DNA of 64,000 nucleotides, from NCBI RefSeq assembly GCF_018139145.2, contig NC_059478.1:14677001-14741000 (forward strand). Direction: 5' to 3'. The notes beneath the pieces were generated by a model. The model searched no databases. It saw only the letters and a list, made by a program, of their open reading frames with translations, and was not told where the DNA came from. This document shows positions 1 to 10,799 of the stretch, piece by piece. Made by a program: the position numbers and the translations under genes. Each line of letters begins with the position of its first letter. The first letter of the stretch is position 1. This DNA comes from Gymnogyps californianus (Eukaryota > Chordata > Aves > Accipitriformes > Cathartidae).

Positions 1-3000
1 CGTGCAGGGTGTCACCTGCACTTGTGGCCTGCAGCCTCACCAGCGGCTCCCGCAAAGCATGCACCAGCCCCCTGGGGCAAGGCTGGGTGCCAGCCAGCAC
101 GCGGGGAAGGCAGAAGTCAGCGCTGGCCCGTGGCCAGTGGGGGACCCAATTCATGCAGCTGCCCAATTCATTCAACACGACCCTGTGTTGGTGTTTCCAC
201 ATGTAAAAAACGTCTTTGAACGTTCAGAGGATACTCTAAGATACCTACATGTTTGAAAATATGAAGAAAAGTTTTAAATTCATTTTTTAAAACAAAATTG
301 GCAATGGTAACAGTGCTATTATATAGAGACTGAGAAAGTAGTGAGTTTACGTTTTATAATTCCTTCTCTCTTCAAACTTTTAAAAGAAAAACCACCTCAG
401 TGTATGTGAAATGCTAACTCTGGTGGTCATCTACTGTTGCGCTTACTGCAGAAATTTTCCTCTTCCTTCCTTGCTCTGTTCTCTTTAACTCCATGTCAAA
501 TTGAAATGCAAAAGAATATCACAATAGACCAGAGCTCAATATATGAGGTCTCCTAGTTCATAGCATTGCACCAGTCAATTAGCAGTAGCAATTGTTATGG
601 GGAAGCAGCTTTCCTCTGAAAGACGGCAAGAGTAACTCTACCCTCAGGAAGAGAGTCCCTCTCATTTATGCTAATAGTCATGCTTCAATTGCTCCACGCC
701 TCTCCCAGAATGACTCAGATAAATTACACTGGCAAACAGACATTTACTCTTCCACCACAAAGCTAGAAACTTGAAAAGATGTTTAGCCTCCTGAAAGCCC
801 AGAGGAAAATACAGCCGTTAAATTACAACTGTCAGAAAAGGCATGTAAGATAAATCATGCTTGAGGTTGACATATGCATCCCCTGCAACTGCCTGACATA
901 CCCTAGATATTTCAAGCTGTCCCCCTTATTTAGTTAATTTATGGAAAACACTAAATAAAAGTGCATTCATTAGACATTTTCCTCTAGGAAATAATTCTCG
1001 CATAATTTTAAGCAAGAGGAACATATTAAAGGAACATGCTTTAATTAAAGGATAGAATGACTCAGGGTTTCAGCAGTCAGATGTACAGGCTTTCATGTTT
1101 AGGTTATTGGTTAACCAACTGAGAGGGCTCCAACTCAAGAGATGTGACATCCAGCAAATTATTTGTCAGAGGCTGTGTAAAATACCTGGGCAATTTCAGT
1201 TCCACTCCAAACACTTGGGTATTTGTATCACAAAAAGCATCATTAAAATTAGATGATCACACACATTTATAGCCCTCTTGACATCTCAGCAGAGAGGAAA
1301 CTGAAATACAGCTTCATTCTTCTCAGGCAAATGAAGCCAGATCAGCTGAATTTGCACTGAAGGCTGTCTAAAACCTCAGAGATGATAGGTTAACGTGGCT
1401 CAACTGCACAGGTTGTAGGCTGCTTACAAGGGCTGAAACACAAACAGAGGTAAATTCAGGTTGGTCCAGCCAACTCTAGCAAAAGTATGGTGGTAAGTGT
1501 TGAGTGAGGTGATTTACACCAGGGTTATACTCCATCCCCACCAACAGAACTCTTTTCTCAGTACCTCTGCAACTGCCAGGTCCAGTGTTAAGGAAGCTTG
1601 TACTTCCATGAAATACACTACAGAAATCCAGGGTATATATAGCTCCTTTGAGAACTCAACTCTGGAATTGCCTACAGTCAGAATAAGGACAATGTTATTC
1701 ATGCACCATTTCAGAAATAACCAGAATGCAGGTCTCAGTCGAATGCCAGCGGGAAGGCTGCACACCTCAGCACACCAAACTGATACGTAACAGCCACTTC
1801 ACCTGAGTAAACTGGTTAAAAAAAATGTTTGCACAACATGTCCACAAGCGTGAAGAGGCAGATGCTTTTGTTCACAGGGATCCTGAATATGTATATGCTC
1901 TTAGATACTTGAGTTTTTAGGATGAGCGGAAACTCATGTTTTAGGGCATGGCAACAACAACAAAAAAAATTGAATGCCTGTGACAACCAAAGTTCTTGTG
2001 GAACTTCCTATCAGAACTTAGTGTGGTGGGGATTTCAGAAACCTGGCTAGTCACAGGGCAATTTCCTTGCAGGAAAATGCTTTGATCTTGTCAGAAAAGA
2101 AACTGCAAGCTGGGGTACTCCCAAAGCCTGCATACTAATAGATCGGTGGCCTCTGACACCACCAGAAGACCATACTCTCTAAGCGCTAGCACTGCTGGAC
2201 AACCCACAATTGCATCAGAGGAGTGTCTGAACATTATCCATCTTTAAAAGATACAGAAAATCCCTGCAAGGCAGATTAGCAAAGGATTTTTCTCCAACAC
2301 ATTACTCTTCTGCACCTTCAAAAATCTTTATCTACATAAGCAAAAATTTATTCATTCTGATGCAACTTAGGCCACAAACAAGAGCCACTCCTCCCTGATG
2401 TGCTAGGTCAAGACAGGAGATCCTTGAAACAGTGCCAATAGAACAGGTTTGCTCACCAAGAAAGTACCAAGAGTGGCCTGCAGAATCCCCCAAAATTCTC
2501 AGGACTAGAAGAAATGTAAAAAACAGTGTAAAAAATCAGATTCAGATTTCTGCTGCAATCCTGGAACAAATATTCCATATTTTGAATATTTTTTCAAGAT
2601 TTACATGCATTGTAGCATGCTCCTTTATGTGCCTTTAAGTAACTAATACTTTTCAAAATCTGCAAGGAAAAAAAAACAAACTAATTTGTTCAAATGCGTT
2701 AAAATGACACCTTAAATGAAGTACATGCAGGCAGAAGAAACTTAATTATAATGTTGTGAGATAGCTCAACCCATACTGGAAGAATATGCCAGAAAGTTCC
2801 GAGAAAGCAGAGAAAATGCTGAAAGTAAGCATTTCTATATCTGTAAGAAAGCAACAAAGAAAAGAGTAAACTAAATGATTTTATTAATTTGTTAACATAA
2901 CAGTAAATACAAGCCACTGATATTGATTTTTTGATTGATATTTATTAGGTACTCTCCAAGTACCCAAGAGAGCAGTTTAGATTTATTGTTTGGTTTAAAA

Positions 3001-3811
3001 TGAATTAATGTTCCAGTTGCATCACTTTTGCAGTATAGAACAATCTGGTTTTAAATTATCCTTTCCACAGTGGATAGGTTAGATGAATTAATTTTCTGTT
3101 GATATTCATAGTGTTCAAAAATTCCATATCTTCTTCCCTCAGATTAAAATCAAAAACCTGGTTTGGAGAAAAAAAAAATAAACCAAAGTGATGAGAACAT
3201 TGCAAAGACTAGAGACCACATATTTGTTTAGTATTAGCATTTCATAATTTAGGTGGTCTGGGTTTATTTTAAGTTCTTGATATTGATAATTAATTAATAT
3301 TAATTAAATGGCCTTTTTTGTGTTAAAAGGCTATTGTAAAAAGTTTTCTATATTCATTTTTGTGAGAATTTGTACTTTATTTTTAGATCACTAAGCTGAA
3401 CATAACGTTAGGAAAAGCTTAAGTCCAAGTGGAAAGAATTGAAGTAGTTGAGAAAGTGACGTGCAATAGTTTCACTGGGTATCATTGCACCCAAAACCAT
3501 AACACGCTTTAATATAACTAATCATGATTTTTTAATATGTATTTTTCATATGTATTAAAATATAGCAGAAGTTCTACAGTAATGAAACTGTATAATGCAG
3601 CATTAGAAAACTTTTTTGAAGATTAATTTTTTTATTCCAGTGATACGGATCAATCAACTAATGTCCTACTGTACGTTTTCTTCTAGGGTAAACTAAAGAC
3701 ATTAATGGACAGGATAACTGAACTTAACATGCTATTCTGAAGAAACAGAAGTCTTAGATGGAAAATCCGCAATTATTTGGCAGATTACAGATATTACTTA
3801 TCTGTAGTACT

Positions 3812-3821
3812 GGGGGGGGGG
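3812..3821. repeat. Poly-G run (G10)
   Basis: A homopolymer of ten Gs in otherwise AT-rich intergenic DNA. Confidence 0.8.
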
Positions 3822-4295
3822 AGCAGTAAAATAACCATTTCCTAAAAAACCAAAACAAAACCACCTGTGATAATTTTTCAGGTTAAGCAAAGGTACTTAT
3901 ATCTGGTTTATAACGCATTCACGATAATCATGCAAAAAATCTCACAAACCATGGGATATAAAGTAGCTGGTTGCTGTTCCATTAATATAAAGAGTCCATT
4001 AAATATATATTTTTCAACATCAGGAAAGTGAATTATACCACAGTATATGTATGACCTTGACAGCTATGCTTTGGATTAATCTTTCACCACCTTTATACTG
4101 TACCCAAAGCAAGTGACTTACTGTAAATTCATCTTGGCAACATTACACTTATAGATATTCAATGGAATGAATCCAGGTCATGAAGAACCATTAAGAAAGA
4201 GTGAATTCATAGAAAATAAAAACAAAACAGAACAAAACAACCCAACAATCTCTGCTCTCCTTGTTACCAGGAAACTGTGAAAGTAATTGTACCCT

Positions 4296-4307
4296 CCCCC
4301 CCCCCCC
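4296..4307. repeat. Poly-C run (C12)
   Basis: A homopolymer of twelve Cs, preceded by ACCCT. Confidence 0.8.
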
Positions 4308-4703
4308 AAATTTCACAGCCAAGTTATGAACTTAGCACTAGTTCATTATACTGGAATTCTGAAGCTTCATCTAGAAAGTCCTGGAAATCTATTTTGCTGG
4401 AGAAAAAAAATAGAGCAATCATTAATAGGTTGATAATGGTGCTAACATACTCTTGAGTTTCCTATTAGTAGTTCAGCTACAGAACAGTTCTCAAAGGGCA
4501 CTGGCTAGCAAAGCCACTATTAAATATTCCTCCTGGGCACAGTGATTGAGATTGGTACAATGGATCTGTGCAAAGTTGCTTAGAGAAGCACATCCTATAA
4601 TGTTGGCCACACCTACAATGGTTTACAGAGTGATATGTGTTATTTCACTGGGAAGTAGTATCACTGTCATTGATTAAAATTCATTTCAGGCTTTGTGCGC
4701 CTT

Positions 4704-4719
4704 CCCCCCCCCCCCCCCC
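4704..4719. repeat. Poly-C run (C16)
   Basis: A homopolymer of sixteen Cs followed by GGG. It is the third G/C homopolymer within 910 bp. Confidence 0.8.
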
Positions 4720-6147
4720 GGGTAGTGATAAGTTTTGGAGATAGTACTCATGCTCTGGTCCGTTAGAAGTCATTACTATTCTGTAATGTCCTGGCAGTTG
4801 TAATTAGTCCTATGTGATGCTGCAGATGGATAAGCAGCCATTCATAAAGACAAATAGCAAGGCTGCATCATTTATATCATAAATATAACATAGGCTCCCT
4901 ACAAGGCAGTGCAAACACTCGACATTTTCTTTCAGAAGTGCAGACACCTTAATGGAGGCTGCAAAAAGTGCCAAAAGATTAAGTACAGAAAAAGACTCCC
5001 AGCACAGCAACACGAAAAATTGCCAGAAGAGTGGCTTATCTGTTATTTTTACCCAATGCACTATAGTCAGAGATGAGCTTCAAAGCTTTGGAAAGGGTGT
5101 GGCAATGTGGAAAGAGTGAACTGCTTGGATTCAATCAGTGTCAGCAAGAGCCACTCCACCTTTGTCCCCATTTTCAAAAACATGGGGTTAACGTCAGCTT
5201 TCCTGTCAGAACAGTTCAGCACTGCTATTTTAAAAAGAAAATCAGCTGGTGTTAACCACAGTGCAAAAAGAAGGGTGAACATTATGCAGTCTGCTCGGCT
5301 TAGTGGATTTGTGAACTTACTAGTATTATAGCTTATTACACATGCTAGTCAGAAAAATAATATCTTGAAAGTTACGTTGGGGGTCAGGTGCAGTAGAAAC
5401 ACTTCTGCAGCCCGATTTAAAAAAATTTTCCTGAAGTATGCACTTTACAAAACCATTCCCATTATTTTCCAATTAAACCTTGTTAGGTGCCTTCATCTCC
5501 GGTAATATAAAAGATGAAATTCAGAAACAGGCAAGAAAAAGGAGAGAGGGAGCCACTCAGACAGGAAGCTACTTGGCTGCACAGAAAGTGGCCTCACCCT
5601 TTCCACTGACTTTCAGTTTATTTTTTTCCTTTCCTTATTTGTTACAAGAGAGTTCCCTTCCATTAAGAGTGCTCCTGCAAAGGCAGCTGATTGTACTTTG
5701 GTAGATAACACTGATAAACTATTATTTAAAATAAGATACAATTTATCTCAACTAGAAAGGAGTGCCCCAATCAGTCACTACCATAAATGACCCCTACATA
5801 ATATGGAAGAAAAAGTGCCTTCAATTTTCAGGTGTATTCCCTGTTCCTGTTGGCAAGATGACGGGTTACACTGATAAAATGGATGCATTGCTGTATCTTA
5901 AAAATGGTCATTGTAGAAAGGTGAAAAAGTTTTCTCTCTAGAGCAAGCTTGTCTTACAGAAATACGGACAAGAGGAGGAATTTCAGCCCTGGGGAAGAAT
6001 ATGCATATAATTCCAAGAATTCACTTGAGGGATGAATTCTGAGTTAAAAAAACCCAAAAAACAAAACACAAAACCAAAAAACCCCCAACAACTTAAAAAA
6101 TGAGCACCTCCAGGCTAACTGACCAAAGAAGGAAAAAAAAAAAAAGA

Positions 6148-6170
6148 GGGGTGGAGGGTGGGGGTGGGGG
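6148..6170 (+). other. G-quadruplex-forming motif
   Basis: Four G-runs (4, 3, 5 and 5 Gs) separated by loops of 4, 1 and 1 nt fit the standard G3+N1-7 rule. It directly follows a run of 13 As broken by one G. It lies 3' of the AKR gene in intergenic DNA; no function is evident. Confidence 0.6.
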
Positions 6171-7841
6171 TTAAACTTCCTGATTTTGTATGTTCAGCAC
6201 TTTTATATCCTTTTTGTCTTCTAGGTTCTGCTTCTATTACAGAACATCACTCCTCACTGCTACCCCTAAATCTCACTACTGTTCACTTTCCAATTTCTTA
6301 TTAGTTGTCTTATTTCTTTATATTATGATCAAAGTTGTCGGTACTTTAGAAATGTTCATTTAGGTGAGGTGGACTTATTCAGCAGCCTTTGCTTAAAAAG
6401 AAAACTATCATCTACCACATCTGTAATGTCAAATTAGTTGTAGAGAGGAACATAAAATATCAATCTACTGAGTCTGTGTTTCCCTCTGCAACCTGATCAA
6501 AAGTAAAAGAGGATTTGCTCAATGATTCTAAATTAACTAACACAGCATAAAACTTGTGACTGCCATATTCAAAGGAAGAGGCTCCAGTGGTATATCCCAA
6601 GCACACAGGAGATAACAAGGTTCCAGTCTCTTGGGGCAGTTATAGCTTCTAGCAGCAAACAATTGCTATTAGTGATGGCACAATGTGCAAAACTGCACAC
6701 CACACCTGGGAGAAAGACAGCATGGGTCAGCTGAGTCGTGGCACTTAAAAAGCTTATATTGCCTCAAATTATACTTGACTTTGTACGTAGTTAAAATTAA
6801 ACTCTTGTGTAGTTCTAAAGCCACTACCTGGTAGCAAAGGAATTGCTAGGAAAGATTACAAAACCAACAATAATAAGTCTGAAGGTAGTTAGGAAAGTAA
6901 GTATCAGATTAAAACTGTAACTTGCCACAACTGCTCCTTAAGAAGAATGCTTTTTTAGTAATACTATTTCTATCTGATTATTCCTTTCATTACTCATTGT
7001 ACTGCTTAGATACCATGATCTAGATCAGAGAAAATGGTGGCTTGACTTCCTAGCAAGAGCAGATGCAGACACAAAAAACATTGTAAAATCTCTTTGACAG
7101 AGGAAACAATGAAATACATCAATGAATTAGGAAGCCATCCTCACTGTAACCTGAAGTCATCTATGTGGGGGATTAGCAAGAAAATCTGGTTTAGTTCTGT
7201 TAGCTCAGAACAGGGAGGTAATCAGTCAGAAATAAGTGCAGAAAAAACAGAGCTGTTCTGACCAACATGGGACTTTTAGCCATGTAGCTAGTCCTAACTG
7301 ATACTGTTCTGGTAATACTGAAGCTAGAATTTGCTAGCATACATAAAGATTTGGTTCAGTTCATATGCATCATTTGTGTTGGAAATAGTATGCTGATGTG
7401 ATGTCTGTTTCTTTAGAGAAAACTAGAGGTAAAACTCCAACTTCTCTTTTGTAGTTTCTGAGAAAGTCTTCACTGCCAAAAAGCCACATTGAGTGAATAC
7501 TAGGCACATGATTCACTTCTAGTCCTCGTTTTATGAATTCAGATACACCATGAAGCAAGGAGTCCCTCAACAGCACAGTAACGGTTTTTTTTCATATTGC
7601 TAAGGTATTTTTCTATAAAGTGACTTTTCAAAGGCAGGATTAGCTGATGACCACTGGTAGAAAGGTTTATTTCTGGGCAATCTTTCCAATTTTCTCTTAG
7701 TCATTGACATAATTTTCTGCAAAAGCTAAAAAAAAAAATCCTTAAAGTTACCTTAATTTTACAAATAAGCCTTACTTTTTGGAACTATTGAATCCCTCAT
7801 CACAACAGTTAAGCCAGGTATATAGCTGTTCTTAGACACCT

Positions 7842-7887
7842 TGTGCTGGTTTTGGCTGGGATGGAGTTAACTTTCTTCATAGTAGCT
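7842..7887 (+). repeat. Left terminal inverted repeat of composite element (LTR U3 end)
   Basis: 46 bp running from TGTGCTGG to ATAGTAGCT. It matches the right end (9187-9232, reverse complement) at 42 of 46 positions and resembles the first 46 bp of the solo LTR at 28377. Homology to the LTR stops exactly where U6 homology starts. Confidence 0.8.
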
Positions 7888-7987
7888 GCTTTGGCAGCAC
7901 ATATACTAAAATTAGAACAATACAGAGGAGATTAGCATAGCCTCTGCGCAAGGATGACATGCAAATTAGTGAAGCTTTCCATATTTT
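7882..7987 (+). pseudogene. RNU6 (pseudogene): U6 spliceosomal snRNA copy inside the composite element
   Basis: From CTTTGGCAGCACATATACTA to TTCCATATTTT this follows vertebrate U6 nearly end to end. It includes ATACAGAGGAGATTAGCAT (in place of ACAGAGAAGATTAGCAT) and CTGCGCAAGGATGACA. About a dozen substitutions are seen, mostly C-to-T or G-to-A. One falls in the ACAGAGA box, where A becomes G after ACAGAG. The first six bases of U6 are fused to or replaced by LTR sequence. The upstream DNA is LTR, not a U6 promoter (no PSE or properly spaced TATA), so expression as U6 is unlikely. U6 itself pairs with U4 and U2 and forms the spliceosome active site. Confidence 0.92.
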
Positions 7988-7990
7988 AAG

Positions 7991-8608
7991 GGACTGTGAC
8001 CTGTGGATGAATCCACACAGGAGCAGGACACCCTGAAACATCTGGCCATGGATAAGCCTATGCCAGAGCAGGTACATCTCGAAGCACCTGTGGCCATGTT
8101 TATGTCCATGCCGCAGCAGGTATACCTCTGAAGGGATTGTGGCCCAAGGATATGTCCATGCTGGAGAAGGTACACCTCGAAGCATCTGGGGCTGTGGATA
8201 AGTCCATGCTGCAGCAGGTACACCTTAAAGCATCAGTGGCTGTGCATGAGGTCATGCTGGAGCACCTCAAAGTGTGTGGCCATGGATAAGCCCACGACAG
8301 AGCAGGTACACCCCTGGAGGGACTGCAGCCATGGGTAAGGCCATGTTGGAGCAGAGTCACTCCTGAAGGGACTGTGGGTGTGGGTAAGGCCACGCTGGAG
8401 CAGGTATATCTCTGAAGGCATTGTGGCCCGTACATAAGGCCACGCTGGAACAGGTGCACCTCAAAAGCGACTGTGGCTGTGGATAAGTCTATGCCGCAGC
8501 AGGTATACCCCTGAAGAGACTGTGGCTCATAGGTAAGGCTCCACTTGGAGCAGGTACAACCCTAAGGGACTGCAGTCTGTGGATAAGTCCAAGCCTGAGC
8601 AGGGGAGG
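7991..8608. repeat. Minisatellite, about 13 degenerate units of roughly 48 bp
   Basis: Repeated blocks of the form CTGTGGCYNTGGATAAG, then TCCATGCTGSAGCAGGTAYA, then CCTCGAAGSA, spaced 43-50 bp apart. Units differ at many positions, so the array is old or evolves slowly. Several overlapping minus-strand open frames across it (for example 8100-8459) are repeat translations, not genes. It directly follows the U6 copy. Confidence 0.85.
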
Positions 8609-8757
8609 AGTTCATTGCAATTTTAAACCCTATAACCTGGCCCAAAGGGACCAGGGGTGGAGACTGTAATGGAAATACCTTTAAATTGTTGTAACCTGGG
8701 ATTTGAGTTGCATGTTTTGGGAATTACTATATGTGGATGTGGAAATATCCACATCCC
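8609..8757 (-). mobile_element. Unrecognised internal segment of the composite element
   Basis: About 150 bp between the minisatellite and the antisense LTR. It probably derives from the ERV internal region but has no recognisable coding or primer-binding sequence. It ends in a 9-bp inverted repeat, GGATGTGGA/TCCACATCC with a 4-nt loop (8735-8756), exactly at the LTR junction. Confidence 0.45.
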
Positions 8758-9232
8758 CGGCGGGATGGGGGAGAGAATCGGAAGAGTAAAAGTGAGAAAA
8801 CTCGTGGGTTGATTCATTCACCACTTCCCATCGGCAGGCAGGTGTTCAGCCATCTCCAGGAAAGCAGGGCTCCATCACGCGTAACGGAGACTTGGGAAGA
8901 CAAACGCCATCACTCCGAACATCCCCCCCCTTCCTTCGTCTTCCCCCAGCTTTATATGCTGAGCATGATGTCCTATGGTATGGAATATCCCTTTGGTCGG
9001 TTGGGGTCAGCTGTCCCGGCTGTGTCCCCTCCCAACTTCTTGTGCCCCCCCAGCCTCCTCACTGGTGGGGTGGGGTGAGAAGCAGAAAAGGCCTTGACTC
9101 TGTGTACGCGCTGCTCAGCAATAGCGAAAACATCCCTGTATTATCAACACTGTTTCCAGCACAAATCCAAAACATAGCCCCATACTAGCTACTATGAAGA
9201 GAATAAACTCTATCCCAGCCAAAACCAGCACA
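8758..9232 (-). mobile_element. Antisense ERV-L-like LTR, 3'-truncated
   Basis: Read on the minus strand it follows the solo LTR at 28377-28951 block by block. Shared blocks are TGKSCTGG start, GGGATATTCCATACCAT, ATGACATCATGC-like, a TATAAA box (8951-8956 reversed), CAACCCACGAGTTT and GATTCTCTCCCCCATCCC. The last roughly 60 bp of the LTR are missing; the sequence turns into the internal segment at about 8757. Confidence 0.8.
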
Positions 9233-9822
9233 CACCTGAAGTGGCATTCCCAGATACTGAAGCACTCCAAACTGCAGGCCACACTTGAAACTCTAGAAAA
9301 TAACCTTACTGTGGAGATTGTGTATCCTTCTTGGAACAGTACGTTGTACAGGTATCAGTGAGCACAGCATTTCATACAGTATCTTGTATTTTAAAATAAT
9401 AAATAATACATTAATGATTCCGGAGGCAAATCTAGACAAATTTTCATGGAAATGTTTACCAGGAAAAACCAGCTAATTACTCTGAGGAGCTGTTATCAAA
9501 AAGGTAAGTTTGTCTGTATTTTAGCCAAGCTGTATAGAAGCTCTACTTTGAGGACAAACAATGCAGGCTAGAATATAAGATTGCTGTAAGTCACTTCTTG
9601 ATAAAAAACTAAGGAGCTTTGTTTCACGATACGAATAAAGCAGAACAGCACTGGGAAAACTGCCTCAGGAAGTCCACACACAATATAAATCATAGTCAGA
9701 TTTTCCATACCTTTCTAGACACAGGAACTCCTAAAATATCAAACCAATATGACTAGAAGTTGAATACTCAGCCGATAAAAGACTCTGCAGATGTATTTCT
9801 CAAAACAGATCTGTAAACTACA

Positions 9823-9840
9823 TCTCTCTCTCTCTCTCTC
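9823..9840. repeat. (TC)n microsatellite
   Basis: Nine TC units followed directly by a C run, about 200 bp beyond the likely AKR polyadenylation signal. Confidence 0.85.
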
Positions 9841-10040
9841 CCCCCATACATATTTTCTAAGTGTAAGTATAGTCTCTTAATGAGATTTCCTGGACAAATC
9901 CAAAATGAAAGCTAAACTAATTCTCACTAAAAGCTACACAAAACTCACCAGAATTTCCAGTAAGAGAAAAAGATCAGTAATAACAAAGATGCCTCTTCGG
10001 CTCTTAGAGCTTGCTGCTCAACTCGTAACCATGCAGATAG

Positions 10041-10046
10041 TTTATT
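10041..10046 (-). terminator. Candidate polyadenylation signal of the AKR gene (AATAAA)
   Basis: This is the first canonical AATAAA on the minus strand after the AKR stop codon (TTTATT on the plus strand). It would give a 3'UTR of roughly 680 nt. I saw no other AATAAA or ATTAAA between it and the stop. No transcript evidence is available here. Confidence 0.4.
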
Positions 10047-10703
10047 CGTAGATGGACTTCTCTGGAAAGATTTCTACTTTGTTATATCTACAGGCTAGTA
10101 AATAATATGCATAGAACTCTCTGGGTCAATGCCATTATTACACAATAATATGCATAAAACTTTTTTTGGTGATGCTCAGATATTGCTTATTACAGTGAGA
10201 TTATATTTTTGACGGAGATTTGCAGTATATTGTACAGTATAAATACTGTAATAATGATAGTATTAATATTTTTTTCCACCCAGCTTTTTCTTCTTCATAT
10301 ATTGTATCTCTCTAAAAAAGTACTTGAAAAATTACTTTGTACTTAACATCTGTGTTGTACACTAGTAGGTAGCATTTTTTCCTTACATTTTTAAAGAAGG
10401 GGTATCTCCTCATGCTCTTTGACTAAATGGCCTGATGCAGGGTCAATGGCATAAATAGGAGGCATTGCATGGGCTTCAATAAACTATGGATCAGGATTTG
10501 AGACAGAAATGTATGATCTCTGTACAAAAGTGCAACCCTCAAAAATATCTTCTGTCTGTTATCAATGTTAAGGATTCCAAATCAGTTATCATTAATAGCA
10601 GCAATTAATCTTATGATCATATTCTTATTATAACCTTCCCTGAATTTAAATTACATGGTGTGACTCACTGATCACCGACAAAGGAAAAAGCTCAAACCTT
10701 CAT

Positions 10704-10799
10704 TCACACAATAAGGCTTGGGTCCCAAGAAACATGTCTCCCATCATGCATTCCATTCAGAATTTCAACGTCGTCTTCTGCTATTGTAAAATCAAACAC
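10704..10799 (-). CDS. AKR gene coding exon 7 with stop codon
   Basis: 96 nt after the acceptor CCATAG|GTG encode residues 258-288 and TGA at 10706-10704. The segment VFDFTIAEDDVEILNGM matches the last AKR helix, and WDPS matches the usual C-terminal motif of this group. The protein ends four residues after WDP, so the tail is short. Confidence 0.9.
   Translation of the reverse strand: MFDFTIAEDDVEILNGMHDGRHVSWDPSLIV

Larger units (their letters stand above)
1..7841. other. Intergenic DNA 3' of the AKR gene
   Basis: No exon, RNA gene or clear transposon was recognised. The first 250 bp are more GC-rich than what follows and carry overlapping open frames on one strand, but no family is recognisable. 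The rest is AT-rich with the G/C homopolymer runs and G-quadruplex motif listed separately. The short open frames (60-100 codons) look random. Confidence 0.6.
7842..9232. mobile_element. Composite ERV/U6 element with terminal inverted repeats and 5-bp target duplication
   Basis: A 1,391-bp insertion bounded by a perfect CACCT duplication (7837-7841 and 9233-9237). It starts TGTGCTGG and ends CCAGCACA. Its outer 46 bp (7842-7887 and 9187-9232) are inverted repeats matching at 42 of 46 positions; both equal the 5' (U3) end of the ERV LTR family also seen at 28377. On the plus strand the order is: 46-bp U3 end, U6 snRNA copy, about 13 units of a 48-bp minisatellite, about 150 bp of unrecognised sequence, then an antisense LTR lacking its last part. 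No gag, pol or env sequence is evident. The 5-bp duplication fits ERV-L-type integration. One insertion event of the whole unit is the simplest reading. Listed in the intergenic region about 0.8 kb beyond the likely AKR 3' end. Confidence 0.8.
9233..10703. other. AKR 3'UTR and immediate downstream DNA
   Basis: From 10703 down to about 10,020 is the probable AKR 3'UTR. The rest down to the composite element is AT-rich with one (TC)n microsatellite. No other gene seen. Confidence 0.5.

Noticed and set aside
2..256. Three overlapping open frames at the left edge
   Set aside because: No recognisable domain, no splice context that extends them, and all three frames overlap in a GC-rich patch; no gene can be supported.
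7882..7987. A functional U6 gene
   Set aside because: The copy has about a dozen substitutions including one next to the ACAGAG box, an altered 5' end, and an LTR instead of a U6 promoter.
7877..8459. Several overlapping minus-strand open frames of 85-119 codons
   Set aside because: They are translations of the 48-bp minisatellite and part of the U6 copy; all three frames are open because the repeat period is near a multiple of three and lacks stops.
8731..9188. Plus-strand open frames of 98-115 codons
   Set aside because: They read the antisense LTR, which has no coding role in that direction.
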